Assembly (NCBI GenBank): GCA_036939755.1 | Contig: JALLAZ010000112.1 | Span: 1-22,934 of the forward strand | Origin: Stephanodiscus triporus | Lineage: Eukaryota; Bacillariophyta; Thalassiosirophyceae; Thalassiosirales; Thalassiosiraceae | Direction of reading: 5' to 3' | DNA: 22,934 nt | Shown here: positions 11,696-21,205 of the stretch, piece by piece | How positions within the stretch are numbered: position 1 is the first letter of the stretch | How the letters are laid out: each line of letters starts with the position of its first letter | Translations under genes and position numbers: made by a program | The notes under the pieces: model-generated | Seen by the model: only the letters and a program-made list of their open reading frames with translations | What the model was told of the DNA's origin: nothing | Database searches by the model: none

Positions 11696-12331
11696 ATCAT
11701 GAGTTCTTGTTTTGAGCTGGTCTTTACTTGAGGGGGCGTTTTGTCCCAGAGTAATCGAGGCGAAATGAGAAGAGCGAGTCATGTGCATAGCATTGAAAAA
11801 TCGGCACAGAAATCTGCATTAGATAGACGCAAATATGAGTCGTATTTTAGAACATAAACTGCACAAGTAACATTGAACGGTTCTAATATTTTCCGCATGC
11901 TGGTTGAACCCATGCTTCTCTTTCGTTTATTCTAGTGTGCACATATATCGACAAATGTCCTCTGCTGTCACATCAGCTCTTCGACTTTTCCACCTGAAAT
12001 TTATGAGGTATCGTAACAACTCGTATTCCACGATGGAGAAGCATTGGGTGTCAGCCAAACAACAGTCTCGGAATCTTTGTCTCTTCGAGCCCAATAATCT
12101 TCCTGATAGAAAAGTTTGCGCTCTCTAATCGGTGCGAGAGCTGCTCATTACTCTTTCCCTCTCTGCAAACAATTAACATTGCCTTTTCTCCCTGGCAGCA
12201 TGATTCAGTTAGTAATTAAACTCATTGTGAGGCTGATTCTCAAGCTTTTTTTTTCAAGAGGAGATCAATCTCCTCTGCCTGCTGACCGTGGCTTTGTTGT
12301 AAGAAAAACATCAACAACGGAACAACTGAAA
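11696..12331. other. Convergent intergenic region (3' flanks of the OB-fold and RING genes)
   Basis: The OB-fold gene ends at 11695 on the plus strand and the RING gene ends at 12332 on the minus strand, so this stretch should hold both 3' UTRs and polyadenylation sites. It is AT-rich. A small 8-bp hairpin (agaggaga-tcaa-tctcctct) near 12258-12277 is the only structure seen. Open frames here have no protein character. Confidence 0.5.
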
Positions 12332-14298
12332 TCACATTGTATTCTTTGTCAAGTTGTACCTGCAAACCGGACACGATGGGTGGTCATGAAGCCACGTCTT
12401 CACGCATTCTTTGTGAAAAACATGAGAGCAGGGGAGTTTGTACACTCTCGAGGCGGTTTCGTCAATATCATCCGAGTCAAGCAGGGGTGACTGACAAATG
12501 ATACAGGCGTGATCCATAAGCTCTCGTGTGCATGGAATATCATAATTGGAAAAGTCCCGCCTTGGCATTCGCATGGAAGCCCTACGAAAAGCACCATCGA
12601 GGCACTCGAAGTTTAAGAAGAGTCGACGATGAATCTGAGAGGCGGGGTGGACCTTGTGTTTTTCGAATATAAATATACCCATGAAAACGCGTTGTAACTT
12701 GGTCATCCAATCATCCCAACTAGCGTGCGCCGCGGCCAAATCCATCCTCGCCACCCTCCACCGATCCATGACTCGTTCTCTATCCTCGGACGTGTCGAAG
12801 GATAGATCGTCCAGCATTGACGACCTACGGCGAAATTCCGCGCACAATCGCTCGCCGAGCATGATGGTCTCGACTAACATTTCGGCCCAATCGCAATTGC
12901 GCAGTTTGAGCAGAATTTGCTGTTTTTCGTCAAGGTGAACATTTGCATTGGTGTGTGCGCTGCAACTGCCCTCCTTTTCGTAGTATTGATTGAAAACTCG
13001 GATGTCGTGGGACGTTATATTAATTTGTTGACAAAGCTCGTCATAGCGATGTAGACATTCTAACTTGGCATTCTGAGTTCGACTGCGATAGTCAGCTATG
13101 GCCCGTGTGTCTCTCGAGAGCATATCCTGCTCAAACGGGGACAGCGACGGGTGCATGACGTCTGAGTCACCTGCCGCCTCCAACCTCCTCACCAGGGCGG
13201 CCGAGTCCATTCCCTCCCTGTCAACGTGAAAACAATAAGTGCACGGATACAGAGTAAACACGTGCGTCGCCGAATCGCTCGAGTGGAAGACCCCGTCGTT
13301 GATTTGTATCCGTTGATGGACGCGTCCTTCCAATCGAAAGCTGGTCGAATTCCACATTCCTCGACAGACCGTTTCTCCGTCGGCGTATTCGACCTCCAGC
13401 CTCCTGGCTGCATCACCGTCCTTGTCGCGATGCTCCTCGACGTCAACGACTTTCACACGAACGTGAACTGCCTAAGTATGTTATCATTGTCATTGCGAGA
13501 AGAAGAAGAAAGGGTTAGAGATATATTCCTCACGCGTCCACCAATTAAAACCTTGCACACATGCATTCCTATTTTGTTACCGACCTGCTCGTCGTCGTGT
13601 GCCCGATGCGTCGCCAGGATGAATTCGTTCCCGAGAGCATCCGTCCCCCGCTGCAATATCGTCAGCTCGTAAGAAGCGTTCAAGCCCTCCTCGGAAGCGG
13701 CGGTGCCGGGGATGAATATCCGTCCCGCGAACTTCATCCCCGGCCGGAAGAGCGCGTCCATCAGGACCTCGAGCGAGATCGTAGTAGCGTTCCGCGGAAC
13801 CGCGGGGGAATTCACGGAACCCCGCCCGTCCATCGCATCTCCCTCGTATCTCGAGGAATATGGCCCCGTCGTAGTCGTATTCGACATTTGTCCTTCCATT
13901 ATCCTTCCCCCCGCATAGTCCTTCCCCCTCCTCATCCCCTCTCCGTCGCGCATCGCCTTCATTATTTCGTCGCACTTCGCGAGATCCCGAAAAAACGTCA
14001 TCAGAAGACTGGGTTGTCGACGACGCGGATCGTCCGCCAGCCATCGCTCGAGGGTTCTCATATGTCCGTCGTGGGCCGACCAGGTTTCGCGCGCGTCGAG
14101 GAAGTCGTCCGCGAGGGAAAGATGGGACGACGACGACGGCGGCGACGGCGGCGGGGGCGGCGGCTTCGGGTTGGGAGGGAGCGGCGCGTTGTTGTTCGCT
14201 TCGCCGTCGCCGTCGTGGCCGTCGTCGTCGTAGTCGTCGCCGTTGCCGTCCGTCGCCGTCGTTGGTCCGCGAGGGATGTCCGCGTCATCCGCTGACAT
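12332..14298 (-). CDS. RING-H2 finger protein, probable E3 ubiquitin ligase, with uncharacterised conserved-looking middle region
   Basis: Two exons on the minus strand, 14298-13534 and 13471-12332, are joined by removing a 62-bp intron (donor gtgagg at 13533, acceptor ttag ending at 13472). The joint is in phase and gives 634 residues. The N-terminus is acidic (DDYDDDGHDGDG), then Pro-rich. Residues about 175-360 look like a beta-rich folded domain: MKFAGRIFIPG, YELTILQRG, VRVKVVDVEEH, MWNSTSFRLEGRVHQRI and THVFTLYPCTYCF. A helical region follows. The C-terminal RING has C578, C581, C603, H605, H608, C611, C622 and C625, the C3H2C3 (RING-H2) pattern, ending 10 residues before the stop. RING-H2 domains usually recruit E2 enzymes; the substrate is unknown. 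No membrane segment was seen. Codon use is GC-rich at the N-terminus. Confidence 0.82.
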
Positions 14299-15067
14299 TA
14301 TGATTTATGAATATGTGAATTATCTCTCTAGAGTAATTACCCCTGGCCCGGTAGGATTCGAGAGTGTGCGAAGGACGGCCGAACTTTTTGTCGTCGCCGT
14401 TTGTTTGCTCCTCCTATCCTCCGCTTTGTGTTGACACACCGAAAATCACACGAACTCAACCGGGATGCCAGGATTACTACGTTCATAGGAATTAGTACTT
14501 ACCTCCCCACAAGAAAAAAGGGGGATGCAAACAAGTGAAGGCCAGACGTACTACAGTGCCCAGTACAATTGTCCAGGAAGCGAAACTGAGTTTTTTCAGG
14601 TTTTTTCCCACCTCCCCCGGGATATTTCCCACTTGTGGCGGGAAATAACTTTTTTTCCCGCCGTTCGATTCCTTCTGCAGGCTCTCCACAGAAGCACGCT
14701 GAAAGTAATTCTACGATAATATTTCCACCCCCACCCACCTCGGCCGGATCCGACGCTCTTCCCCGCCGCCACCCATCGACCAGAGACGACGCCCTTCGTG
14801 CAGTCGCTCCCTCTCGACCCCGTCGCTCTTCTCCCATCGCCACAGCCGCAGCGAAAATTTGATTCAACACCACCGTCGTGACAAGGTCGAGGTCGTACGA
14901 AGGAGGGCAAGCGAGTGAGACCTTTTGCTTGCGTCGCCCAGGAACCTCGTCAGGCGAAGCGGTAGTTCTCAAGGGACGATCGCCTCGCACGGGACGGTGC
15001 TGGCATCAAATAATATGGCCTTGTTTCGTGCAATAGAAGAAGCGTAACACATCTACTCTTACGAGCC
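14299..15067. other. Upstream region of the RING gene, promoter-like
   Basis: It lies 5' of the minus-strand RING gene. The part near 14299-14340 is AT-rich; 14460-15060 is a mix of pyrimidine-rich and GC-rich sequence. Open frames on both strands (for example minus 14499-14990) are low-complexity and I do not accept them as genes. The one notable site is the inverted pair at 14637-14662. This may be a bidirectional promoter if the start at 15068 is real. Confidence 0.4.
14637..14662. promoter_or_regulatory. Inverted pair of E2F-consensus-like sites
   Basis: The sequence ggcgggaaa (14637-14645) is followed after 8 bp by its exact reverse complement tttcccgcc (14654-14662). TTTCCCGC is a known E2F-DP binding consensus in animals and plants. 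The pair lies about 340 bp upstream of the RING start (14298) and 405 bp upstream of the possible start at 15068. Function is inferred from the motif only. Confidence 0.3.
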
Positions 15068-15161
15068 ATGATGATGATGATGATGCGACGCAGCCTCGTC
15101 GGCAAACTTCGCTTTTTGCCCCCCTTTGACGCGCGTCGACGCAATCTCGCCAAGGAATCCA
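15068..15161 (+). pseudogene. Possible 5' end of a gene interrupted by the copia element
   Basis: Six ATG codons in a row at 15068 open a frame whose first 30 residues are basic and hydroxylated or hydrophobic, without acidic residues apart from one Asp and one Glu (MMMMMMRRSLVGKLRF, then DARRRNLAKES). That composition suits a mitochondrial or plastid targeting presequence. The frame meets the proposed LTR edge at 15162 and no continuation is seen beyond the element. It could also be chance: a minus-strand frame covers the same bases. Confidence 0.22.
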
Positions 15162-15291
15162 TGCTGGTTATGATAAGTAACCAGGTAATTGGATTCCTTT
15201 GGGAGCAGTCATCTCATGACTGGCTCTCTGCTCTCGTGGGACTCTCGGTAAGGGTACGTTACGTACGTACCCGTCCTGGAGAGTTCCAACA
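15162..15291 (-). repeat. Candidate 3' LTR of the copia element
   Basis: On the minus strand the proposed LTR runs TGTTGG...CCAGCA, nearly matching terminal inverted repeats, and is preceded by a short purine-rich stretch (ctgaaaggg) that could be the polypurine tract. The pol frame continues into it and stops at 15168. The LTR holds two strong palindromes, 15206-15222 and 15252-15272. The left edge is uncertain because an imperfect inverted repeat (aaggaatcca 15152-15161 with tggattcctt 15190-15199) straddles it. There is no second LTR in the window to compare with. Confidence 0.45.
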
Positions 15292-16310
15292 CACCCTTTC
15301 AGAGTGCTAGGCTTGATCGCCTGTGGTAATACCAAGGGGGAATTCTCTTTGTGAAGGTAATATGGGCGCACAGCAGCGTGGTGCGCCCCAGGGTGATGTT
15401 TGCTTTGGTAATCCGCCAGATTTTCTTGTCCGGGGTGCCAAACTAACTTGTATCTATCTTGTGCAACCTTGTCAGCAACCCAAAAGTATCTCATTTCCAT
15501 CGCGCGTGATCTTTGTCTTTTGATGGTGTTGTTAGCAATACCAATCACTGTGGCATCATCACAGTGCACGGGGGTTTTTGGTTGGGGATGGCCAAGATCT
15601 TCGAGGGTAAGTCAAAAAATCATACCTTCTTGACAGTTGAGAAAAAGTGCGCCCAATTCGGCCTCTGCGGCGGACGACACAACAAACCGTAGTATCGAAC
15701 ATAGCGTGTGGAACGCCCCGTTCAATTTAATGGGTTCTCCGTCGATTGGTAACCACCCGAGGAAAAAATGGCCGCTTGCTCGACTGCGCGATTTTGGTTC
15801 CGTGAGATACGACGCGTCTGAATGGATGTTCAGAATCATGTCTGATGCGCGGAACCTGACTTTGGCGTCTGGGTGAGTCGCAAGATAATCGAGTATTTGC
15901 AGTGCCTTTTCAATTGTTCGTTCGGTCCCCTTAGTCTGTTCACTCGCTATTGTGCTGAGCGACATTAATACCGTCATATCCACTGCCCTCGCATAATAAA
16001 GGATGCTCCCCACAATTTTCTGGACTTCTTTTATTTTTTGTCGTTGAGCCGGCGCGACGTATCGACGGGGAGAGGGGCTTGCGCCTCTGAGCCATATTTC
16101 TTCGGTTCAGGTGAGTAAGGGCAATGCTGTGGGCGGGGGGACACGACATGTTTGTATTTATGGAGTTGTTTCTGAACGTATCCCAGCATGGAGATGTCGA
16201 GCGTTCGCGCATGATAATCCCATCCCAATTTTATGCCGCAGTATAAATCGCCTGTCCAATCCTGGACGAGCTTATATTTTTCCCCCAAATTTTTTTAGAT
16301 TTTAAGTAAG
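15162..16310 (-). mobile_element. 5'-truncated, decayed Ty1/copia-like LTR retrotransposon
   Basis: Read on the minus strand, 16300-16018 encodes the end of a copia-type reverse transcriptase (DWTGDLYCGIKL, then DISMLGYVQKQL). Bases 16013-15612 encode the connection and RNase H start (GSILYYARAVD, NIHSDASYL, SSAAEAELGALF). After a TGA at 15612-15614 the same frame continues with HCDDATVIGIANN and the copia-typical WHPGQENLADYQSKHHPG. Breaks are the TGA and a lost base in an A-run near 16037-16042; a further frame disruption lies near 16290. Gag, protease, integrase and most of the reverse transcriptase are absent. The 3' LTR candidate is 15162-15291. The element belongs to the copia group common in diatoms. 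It cannot be autonomous. Confidence 0.85.
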
Positions 16311-16520
16311 TATTATTTTTTTTTCTCCTCTCGTCATTGCTCGCGGTTGTGATCCTATTCCCTCCACTCCGAGTTCGCCTGAGCCTTCATTTTTCTTTCA
16401 ATTGAGAGGGATTCAGATACACAGCTAGGTAGATATTATTATTATATTGTACCACCACCAGCCCTCCGAGCCGAGCCGACCCAAAAGCGACCCCGCCGCC
16501 CGGACCAGCAAACGCCAACG

Positions 16521-16535
16521 ATGAAGGTCCTCCTC

Positions 16536-16570
<35 letters not shown>

Positions 16571-19500
16571 TCCCGCCGCCTCCGCCCACGGTCTCCCCTC
16601 CTCCCCGTCCGCGCCGACGTCGTACATCGACGTCCGTCAGTCGACGACCTTCGAGCAGTCCGGGGGGGGCGTCGAGTCGACGTACCTCTTTCGCGTCCCC
16701 GCGAGCGGATCGACGTTCTCGTCGCCGCCGCCCATGGGGATGAGGTGGACCGAGGGCGCGGCCCTCACCGGCCAGTCGTCGCCGTGGTCGTCGTCGTCGT
16801 CGCCCGCGCGGTATCCGGCCCATCGACTCCTACTCCCCCCCGAGGCCGATCCCCTCCTCTGCGAGGAGTCGTACGGCGCGGTCGACTACGCCGCGGACGC
16901 CGCGGACGCCGCGCCCGGCGGCTACGAGGGGTCCTACGTCCTGGCGCCGAGGGGACGATGCTCCTTCGAGGCGAAGGCCAGGAGCGCGCAGAGGCTCGGC
17001 GCGTCGGGGATCATAATCAGGAACACGCTCGAGTCGAGGTACGACGTGAAGCGCGAGGGGGGAGACGGCGGCGACGTCGTCGACGCGGTCGTCGTCGTCG
17101 AGGGCGACGGGAGCACGCCGGACTGGACCAACACGATATGGCCGATGGACATGTACGATTACGAGTGCGGCACGAACGGTCACGCGAGGGACGGGTACGG
17201 CATCCGGAGCGAGGTCGATCCGACGTCGCTCGACTTCGATCCTCCCCCCTACGGCGGCGACGGCGGCGCGCACAACGACCAGCTCCTCTCCGGCCCGGCC
17301 GTGGACGGCAACCTCTGCGCCCTCGGCGCGACGACGACGACGGACGACGGATCGTCGTCGTCGTCGTCGTCGTCGTTCGAATCGCGCTGTCCGAGCATGC
17401 GCTGCCTCCTCACAGGACGTAACGGCACGATCGACGAGTCGAGGCTCGAGGCTTGCTGCGCGTGGGACGTGCTCATGGTCATGGGATCGGACGGGGACGA
17501 CGGCAAAACGCCGGGGGAGGAGGACGTCGTCATCCCCTGCCTTTTCGTTACGATGGAGAAGGGGACGGAATTGTACGACCTGGTGACGGACGCGTATACG
17601 AACAACGCGGTTGTCGCGGGGAGCGCGAGGTACGTCGAGGTCGTGCCATACGCCAGGTGGCGTCCGCCCGTGCACTACTCGACGTTGCTACTTTGGTCGC
17701 TCGCGATATTCGCGTTGTGGTCGAGCGCGCGGAGGTCGGCGAGGGAGTACGGGGAGAGGTGAGCTTTTCTTCCGTTTTTTATTACTTTTCTTTCTTTCTC
17801 TTTCCCAACTCTCTCCTTCTTCGTTCGGTCCCCCCCTCATCGATCGGCATCCCCCCCCCCCCACACACACACACCAATATATTATACGCCCCAGCTGGTC
17901 GAANCGGAGTGCTCGTCTTGCGCGTGAGGGACGATCCCGCTGATCATCACACCCCCCCCTCCTCCCGCGGGAGGAGGGCGAGGGCGGACACGGACGACAC
18001 GGTCGACTCGGAGGACGAGGGGGGGGGCATCGCGGAATTGCGATTCGCGGAACAGTCGTCCGGACAGGTCGAGACGACGACGGGCACGACGACGACGACA
18101 ACCACGGGTACGACGCGAGTCGTCGTCGCCGGAGTCGACGGCCACGGCGAAGGGGCCGCCGCCGCGAGCGGCACGGCGGAGTCCCCCCGAGACGGCGATT
18201 TCGCGATTTCGGACGCCACCTCCGACGAGGACAACTTCGTGGGAAGTCCCACCAAGCGGGGAGAGCGCGCGTATGCGGACGACTCTCCCCCCCCCCCGAT
18301 CGACGATGGCGGATCGTCGTTCGCGCCGGTGGGGTCGTTCCGTCCCGAGGAGGGGGAGGAGGCGCCTTCACCCCCCCCGCCCGCCGCACGGCAGCAGGAA
18401 AGACCTGCCGTCCCCGCCGCGGATAGGAGTCTGGAGTTCAAGGGCTCTCACACCGTCTTGCTGATCGTCGCCGCCTCCTCTTTGCTCTTCCTGCTTTTCT
18501 TCTTCGACCTGCACAAGTTCGTGCTCGTGCTGTACGGACTGCTCGGCTCGTGGGCCGTGACGCTCGTCGTCGTCCTCCCGACGTACGAGAAGATTTCCTC
18601 GAAGTTCCTGGGAGATGTCGCATTCGACAAACTCCATTCCCCCGTTCCTAGATGGCTACGGCTCGGGGGTTGGAAATGGATCGACGTCGCATCTCTCGTC
18701 ACCGCCTACCTCCTGGGCGTAGCCTGGCTGATCGTCGGTTTCACGCTCGTCCAGCCGATGAACAGCGCGTATTACTGGATCTTCCAGGACGTCATGGGCG
18801 TGTGCGCGTGCGTACTGCTCCTCGGCCTGGTCCACATTAGGACAATCATGATCGCGACTATCGTGCTCACCCTCCTCTTCGTGTACGACGTGTTCTTCGT
18901 ACTGATCAGCCCGTACATCTTCGGCACGTCGGTGATGGTTGACGTCGCGACTGGCAATCCGAGCGACGTCGATCCCTCGTTTTGCGAGAAGTACCCCACC
19001 AACCCGGGATGCCGGGGGAGTCTGGCCCCGCTGCCCATGATGTTGGTGAGTGGATGCATCATGGTTTCTATCATGCATTTCTTTGCCACCGGTCAACTTT
19101 GTCCGATTTTTTTTCTAATGAATTCTGTCATTCATCTTCAAGGCGATTCCATGGTTCAATGACTACCGTGGCGGGTTTTCCATGGTCGGTCTGGGCGACA
19201 TCGTCCTTCCGGGCCTGTTGGTCAGCTTCGCAGCGAGGTTCGATGCCGCGAGGGAACTGGTGACTAAGTGTTCCCAAATTAGCAACGTCCGCATCGGGGA
19301 GGGGGTGTCGGGAGAGACGAACGATTCCGGCGATGGTGCTTCGTCTCGATGCCGCTATCACTTTGGACGCATCTGCAAGGCGCTTTTCTCCGGATACTTC
19401 GGCCCTCTAGTGGTCGCGTACGCCGTCGGTCTCTTGGTCACCTACATCTCCGTTTGGATGACGAAGAAGGGGCAGCCCGCGCTGTTGTACATCGTCCCCG

Positions 19501-19685
19501 CCTGTCTCGGAACTATTTTCTTCCTGGGATGGCGACGCAGGGAGCTCTCGGAGTTATGGCTAGGGCCGAAGGTTATGAAAAAGGCTGATAGGATGGTCGG
19601 CATCGCTGGAAAAATTCCGGCTGCTCGAGCAGCCGCGGCTAGGGAGGCGAGTAATAACTTGGCGGAGACTTCTTCAGTGATTTGA
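16521..19685 (+). CDS. PA-domain signal peptide peptidase-like (SPPL) intramembrane aspartyl protease
   Basis: GxGD-type aspartyl protease, peptidase family A22B, which cleaves type II membrane-protein stubs. Exons: 16521-17758, about 17929-19045, 19143-19685. The second intron (19046-19142, 97 bp) is clear and rebuilds LPMMLAIPWF; the first is uncertain (170 bp if the acceptor is 17928). The joined model has 965 residues. A signal peptide with an 11-Val core precedes a luminal part with a protease-associated (PA) domain near residues 125-180 (APRGRCSFEAKARSAQ, GASGIII). One TM follows near 390 (LLLWSLAIFALW), then an acidic, Thr/Pro-rich cytosolic linker, then the protease core. Catalytic Asp lie in VYDVFF (Asp733) and GLGD (Asp804), with the QPAL motif near 896-899. 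This is the SPPL2 layout. Numbers after residue 413 depend on intron 1. The GC content is very high. Confidence 0.9.
16530..16571 (+). repeat. GTC trinucleotide run encoding the signal-peptide core
   Basis: Three CTC codons are followed by a run of GTC codons ending in GTT, giving Leu3-Val11 directly after Met-Lys-Val. The microsatellite therefore forms the hydrophobic core of the signal peptide of the SPPL protein. Confidence 0.85.
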
Positions 19686-20021
19686 GATATTTGCGCTGCG
19701 CATAGATAACAGAACGACAACAGAGCGGAGTTTGATATGGATAAATATGTTTTATCGCTGCGCAAATAGCCCTATTTAGCATATGAATAAAAGGCCCATC
19801 GTAATCTCATCACATACTTCTTCAGCACCTATAATTGTCAGCTGTGACAACCAGCTAACTTAGCCCATGAATAACCGAACCATTTTCCCGAGCTTTCTAT
19901 CTCGCCCAGCTCTTGTAAATCCGAGTGCAGATTTCCTCTTCGTAGGAAAGGTTTTTGGGGCGGTTACTTGAAGGGAGGGTGATTGACGAGCAGCGGCAAG
20001 ACTGATGTTCGTTTGCGGACT
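19686..20021. other. 3' flank of the SPPL gene
   Basis: AT-rich sequence follows the SPPL stop at 19683-19685. The string gaataaaa near 19784 could serve as a polyadenylation signal. No gene or repeat is visible. Confidence 0.4.
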
Positions 20022-20412
20022 TTACACACCGATTTCCCCGCCTTCTCTGTCACCCACAGTCACGGCATTGCAGCCCTCATAAAGCTGAGTGGGGCGTTCC
20101 ACTTCGCACTGGGCAGTGGCCAGAGAATTCGCACCAATTCCTTTTGCAAACTCCTCCCTTATCGGCTCCATTGGTGCATCCCTCGTGGCTGCAGCGTTTC
20201 TTCTCTGCGCCATGCGAGATGCAAACTCCTTCCGAAATTCGGGCTTGCTTGGTGCATCCCTTGTGGGTGCAACGGTGCCTATCTGCGCCATGCCTTTGGC
20301 AAACTCCTCCCTTGATGACTTTGTTACCCCATCCGTCGTAGCTGCAGCGTTTCTTCATCACGTTCGCGCCAAAGTTGGCGCATCCCCCATGGCTGCGGCG
20401 TGTTCTACCCAT
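20022..20412 (-). pseudogene. Cys/His-rich GGVC..HGA repeat protein, short and frameshifted
   Basis: From an ATG at 20412 the minus strand encodes three tandem units of about 24 residues of the type RCSHEGCTN...KGGVC.RHGA, a putative zinc-binding repeat abundant in diatom proteins and similar to the N-terminal repeats of some plant WRKY19-like proteins. Unit 1 has lost a Cys (GWGN instead of GCTN). Unit 3 loses its final His because of an extra base near 20149-20154: the frame becomes KRNWCEF and stops at 20077. In the shifted frame a plausible continuation (GANSLATAQCEVE) runs to a stop at 20022. A TAG lies four codons before the ATG. Complete family members carry more repeats, so I read this as a decayed fragment; a 111-residue product is still possible. 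Confidence 0.6.
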
Positions 20413-20599
20413 GGTTGCCGCCTAGTCGCGGAGTTAATGGTGGAGATAGAATATGATGCAATGGTCTCGCTCTTGCAACCGCGGAGAGATGGACTCCCTC
20501 GTCCGTCCGCCAGCGATTTTCTCATATTGATTGAAATATGACTGTCACCCTGAGGACTTGTGATACATTGCGCATCGCATCGCTCGATTCATAATTGCA
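20413..20599. other. Upstream flank of the Cys/His repeat remnant
   Basis: No gene is seen. The minus-strand sequence upstream of 20412 could be the lost 5' part of the repeat gene, but it has no further GGVC units. Confidence 0.3.
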
Positions 20600-20875
20600 A
20601 TGTCTTTCGCCAAGAGGGAGAGAGGAACGCGAACGGATACAATGAGACTATGTAATGAAGACGAATCTTCGACGGTGCAATCGTGTTTCCAGCCGTCTCC
20701 GCATTCCCCAGCCATGACCCCCGTCGTCGCCGACATCGCCCAGGCGGCGCGGGGGGGCGTGGGCGTCACGTCGAACCCCGGGGTCGCGTCGGCCCTGCGC
20801 GAGGAGGACGCCCGCGCCCTCCTCATGGCGGGAGCGTTCGTCCCCGAGGCTCGTCGTCAACGTCGTCGCGATTAG
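20600..20875 (+). CDS. Short GC-rich open frame, hypothetical
   Basis: A 91-residue frame from an ATG at 20600 to a TAG at 20873-20875. The second half (from about 20713) has strong G/C at third codon positions, like the SPPL gene, in an otherwise AT-rich stretch, and encodes a compact Ala/Val/Arg-rich segment (MTPVVADIAQAARGG, then EEDARALLMAGAF). I recognise no family. It may be a small gene, a first exon or a fragment of a GC-rich gene. The minus strand is also partly open here. Confidence 0.27.
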   Translation: MSFAKRERGTRTDTMRLCNEDESSTVQSCFQPSPHSPAMTPVVADIAQAARGGVGVTSNPGVASALREEDARALLMAGAFVPEARRQRRRD

Positions 20876-21075
20876 AAGAGAATCTCTGGTACTTACTTCT
20901 CTCAAGTAGATACCTTATATGTTACGTTCTTGGCTGAGCCTCAGCAAGAGAGTAAGCTTTTGATAGGTTTTAGGTGTTCTAAAGTAGGTCCGGTACGATA
21001 ATATCGTAGAAGATTAAGTCCCGCTTTGTAATTCCGGGGCAGTTGAGTGATATGAGATGCGCAACTTCCCGCCGT
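20876..21075. other. AT-rich spacer
   Basis: No gene, RNA or repeat is visible before the direct repeats begin at 21076. Confidence 0.4.
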
Positions 21076-21173
21076 TCGGGCTGTTCCAAAATTTCGAATG
21101 GGGATTGATGTCGAAACACTACCGGAGAAGTATGGTTACATATTGGTGCACACAACATGGACTCGTTTCTCCT
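21076..21173. repeat. Direct repeat copy 1 (about 98 bp)
   Basis: It shares with 21206-21300 the blocks tcgggctgttccaaaatttcg, ggggattgat, accggagaagtatggttaca and a 26-bp block ending ctcgtttctcct, with small indels and substitutions between them. The copies are 32 bp apart. No function or family was recognised. Confidence 0.9.
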
Positions 21174-21205
21174 GTCCAATCCCAAGCCCTTTTTGGCAGA
21201 CACCG

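Noticed and set aside
12116..12490. Plus-strand frame crossing the 3' end of the RING gene
   Set aside because: Half of it is antisense to the RING exon and the rest is AT-rich 3' flank.
13561..14295. 244-codon plus-strand frame opposite the RING gene exon 1
   Set aside because: Arg/Val-rich, low-complexity shadow of the Pro/Asp-rich coding strand. The minus frame continues through a valid intron to the RING finger.
14655..14667. 13-mer ttcccgccgttcg shared with 21066-21078
   Set aside because: One shared 13-mer in 23 kb is expected by chance.
14499..14990. 163-codon minus-strand frame with Gly/Arg-rich sequence
   Set aside because: Low complexity, no domain, and the other frames in the same stretch are equally open. 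Treated as promoter or UTR sequence.
16745..17422. Long open frame overlapping SPPL exon 1 in another plus frame, and a minus frame at 16830-17675
   Set aside because: Arg/Gly/Val-rich composition is the out-of-frame reading of a GC-rich gene with triplet runs. The SPPL frame has the signal peptide and PA domain.
20089..20541. 150-codon plus-strand frame opposite the Cys/His repeat remnant
   Set aside because: Its internal repeats mirror the complementary strand's zinc-type repeats, which are the recognisable family.
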